DNA from: Pseudomonas sp. SLFW
GTDB lineage: Bacteria > Pseudomonadota > Gammaproteobacteria > Pseudomonadales > Pseudomonadaceae
NCBI RefSeq assembly: GCF_009905615.1
Contig: NZ_JAAAKW010000004.1
Span: 372,001-436,000, forward strand
Direction of reading: 5' to 3'
DNA length: 64,000 nucleotides
Positions 62,853 to 64,000 of this stretch are shown here, one piece after another. A model generated the notes under the pieces. The model was given only the letters and a program-made list of their open reading frames with translations. It was not told where the DNA came from and did not search any database. The position numbers were made by a program, and so were the translations under genes. Every line of letters starts with the position of its first letter. The stretch's first letter is position 1.

Positions 62853-63779
62853 TTACGCCTTGGCGCGCAGCAGTGCTTCCAGCTTTTCCTGGTCACGGGC
62901 GAACTGACGAATGCCTTCGGCCAGTTTTTCGGTGGCCATGGCGTCTTCGTTGGACGCCCAGCGGAATTGGCTTTCGTTCAGGGTCTGACGCGGTTCGCCG
63001 CCGTTGCCTGGCTTGAGCTTCTGCGTCAGCGTGCCGTTGTCTTCCGACAGCTTTTGCAGCAGGTCCGGGCTGATGGTCAAGCGGTCGCAGCCGGCCAGTT
63101 CTTCGATCTGGCTCAGGTTGCGGAAGCTGGCGCCCATGACCACGGTCTTGTAGTCATTGGCTTTGTAGTAGTTGTAAATGCGGGTCACGGACTTCACGCC
63201 CGGGTCTTCTGCACCGACGTAGTCCTTGCCTTCTGCCTTCTTGTACCAATCGTAGATGCGGCCCACGAACGGTGAAATCAGGAACACACCGGCGTCAGCG
63301 CAGGCTTGAGCCTGGGCGAAGGAGAACAGCAGGGTCAGGTTGCACTGAATGCCTTTCTTTTCCAGCTGCTCAGCAGCCTTGATACCTTCCCAGGTTGAGG
63401 CCAGCTTGATCAGAATGCGGTCGCGGCCAATGCCAAATTCTTCATACAAGCCCACCAGACGTTCAGCACGTGCGATACAGGCTTGAGTGTCGAACGAGAT
63501 TCGGGCATCGACTTCGGTCGACACGCGGCCCGGCACGACTTTAAGAATTTCACGGCCAATGGCGACGGCAAAACGGTCGCTGGCCAGATTGATGTCATCG
63601 TTGCTGCCGCTGAACGCTTCTTTCAGGCGGTCGGCGTTACTGTCGCTCGAGCCAGCTTTCAGCAGCAGGGAGGGATTGGTGGTGGCGTCCACCGGCTTGA
63701 GCTTTTCAATCGCAGCGAAATCGCCGGTATCGGCAACGACGGTGGTGATTTTTTTGAGTTGTTCCAGCTTGGAAGTCAT
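62853..63779 (-). CDS. tal: Transaldolase B
   Basis: A 308-residue class I transaldolase of the pentose phosphate pathway. The Schiff-base lysine lies in [19 protein letters not shown] near residue 131, and the N-terminal catalytic region is [16 protein letters not shown]. The block [20 protein letters not shown] is also conserved. The ATG at 63779 gives [19 protein letters not shown], the usual start; a longer frame to 63854 lacks family sequence. The gene order with the rssB-like pair is conserved in pseudomonads. Confidence 0.97.
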   Translation of the reverse strand: MTSKLEQLKKITTVVADTGDFAAIEKLKPVDATTNPSLLLKAGSSDSNADRLKEAFSGSNDDINLASDRFAVAIGREILKVVPGRVSTEVDARISFDTQACIARAERLVGLYEEFGIGRDRILIKLASTWEGIKAAEQLEKKGIQCNLTLLFSFAQAQACADAGVFLISPFVGRIYDWYKKAEGKDYVGAEDPGVKSVTRIYNYYKANDYKTVVMGASFRNLSQIEELAGCDRLTISPDLLQKLSEDNGTLTQKLKPGNGGEPRQTLNESQFRWASNEDAMATEKLAEGIRQFARDQEKLEALLRAKA

Positions 63780-64000
63780 GAGCGTGCTCTGTCCTGTGGG
63801 TTTGATGACATTACCCGAGCGCCGCCGGTCACTCAAGGGCGTAAACCGCAACAAACACGCTGATCTAGAGGCCCGCGTTTGCGCAAACAGCAGGCCTGTA
63901 CACCAGCCACGAACCGGGTACTCGCAAACGTTTTTGGGTCTGTAGGGTTCATGTTCATCGGTTCACGAGGAGGGCGGAGACTCGATCCAGACTGGTTGGA
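63780..64000. other. Right-edge intergenic sequence
   Basis: This is the presumed tal promoter region plus about 150 bp before the window end. No gene with family sequence or a clear ribosome site is seen. Short frames here are not supported. Confidence 0.5.

Noticed and set aside
63487..63945. A 152-codon frame opposite the tal start region
   Set aside because: It is mostly antisense to transaldolase, with no ribosome site or family sequence.

Overview
The window is a 64 kb piece of a Pseudomonas chromosome, most likely from the P. fluorescens/P. syringae side of the genus. The evidence is high GC, the order mlaA - PilZ - rssB-like - STAS - tal (as in P. aeruginosa), Pseudomonas-type glc, hmg, lolCDE, gap/mfd and sthA genes, and many copies of an extragenic palindrome built on GGAGCGAATTCATTCGCGAA. 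No prophage, insertion sequence, integrase, CRISPR array, tRNA or rRNA was recognised. Nearly all genes are ordinary core or shell genes, and long reading frames on the opposite strands are shadows.

Layout. 1-7510: glycolate and glyoxylate use (glcD-E-F-G-B leftward, glcC rightward, two palindromic TGGT-N3-ACCA sites between them). 7592-13293: tyrosine/homogentisate breakdown (maiA, hpd, divergent IclR regulator, hmgA-fahA). A tripartite motif, TTACG-N5-CGTAA-N5-TTACG, lies just upstream of both maiA and hmgA and suggests one regulator for both units. 13414-17091: an N-acyl-D-amino-acid operon (GntP permease, RpiR regulator, D-aminoacylase). 17477-21188: a GlxA-type regulator divergent from an isonitrile-hydratase-like gene, then a TetR regulator divergent from a metallo-beta-lactamase-fold gene with a perfect palindrome between. 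21372-25608: a small hydrophilic protein, a Rieske/FAD reductase, a GFA-family protein and a chemoreceptor. 25782-30627: sugar epimerase plus beta-helix acyltransferase-like pair, an AbrB-type membrane protein divergent from a LysR regulator, a small acidic protein and a deoxyribosyltransferase.

30781-40958 holds DNA maintenance and central metabolism: a FAN1-like VRR nuclease, a SWIM/SNF2 helicase, csiV, mfd and a long-form gap. 41325-47683: a citrate-type MFS symporter, a 1400-residue protein resembling the DUF6543 'dermonecrotic toxin domain' family (the most unusual gene here), and a secreted chalcone-isomerase-like protein. 48192-54357: sthA, a glycerophosphodiesterase, a PilZ-like protein and lolC-D-E with a hairpin between lolD and lolE. 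54534-57239: a copper-type two-component system divergent from a cupredoxin with a likely CopR box. 57325-63779: queF, DUF4404, a HAD-like protein that has lost its nucleophile, an MlaA without a lipobox, a PilZ protein, an RssB-like regulator with its STAS partner, and transaldolase.

The genes mostly work as small metabolic modules, each with its own local regulator. Several predicted operators were read directly from the sequence. The extragenic palindromes sit almost only at gene ends and account for most gaps longer than 100 bases.
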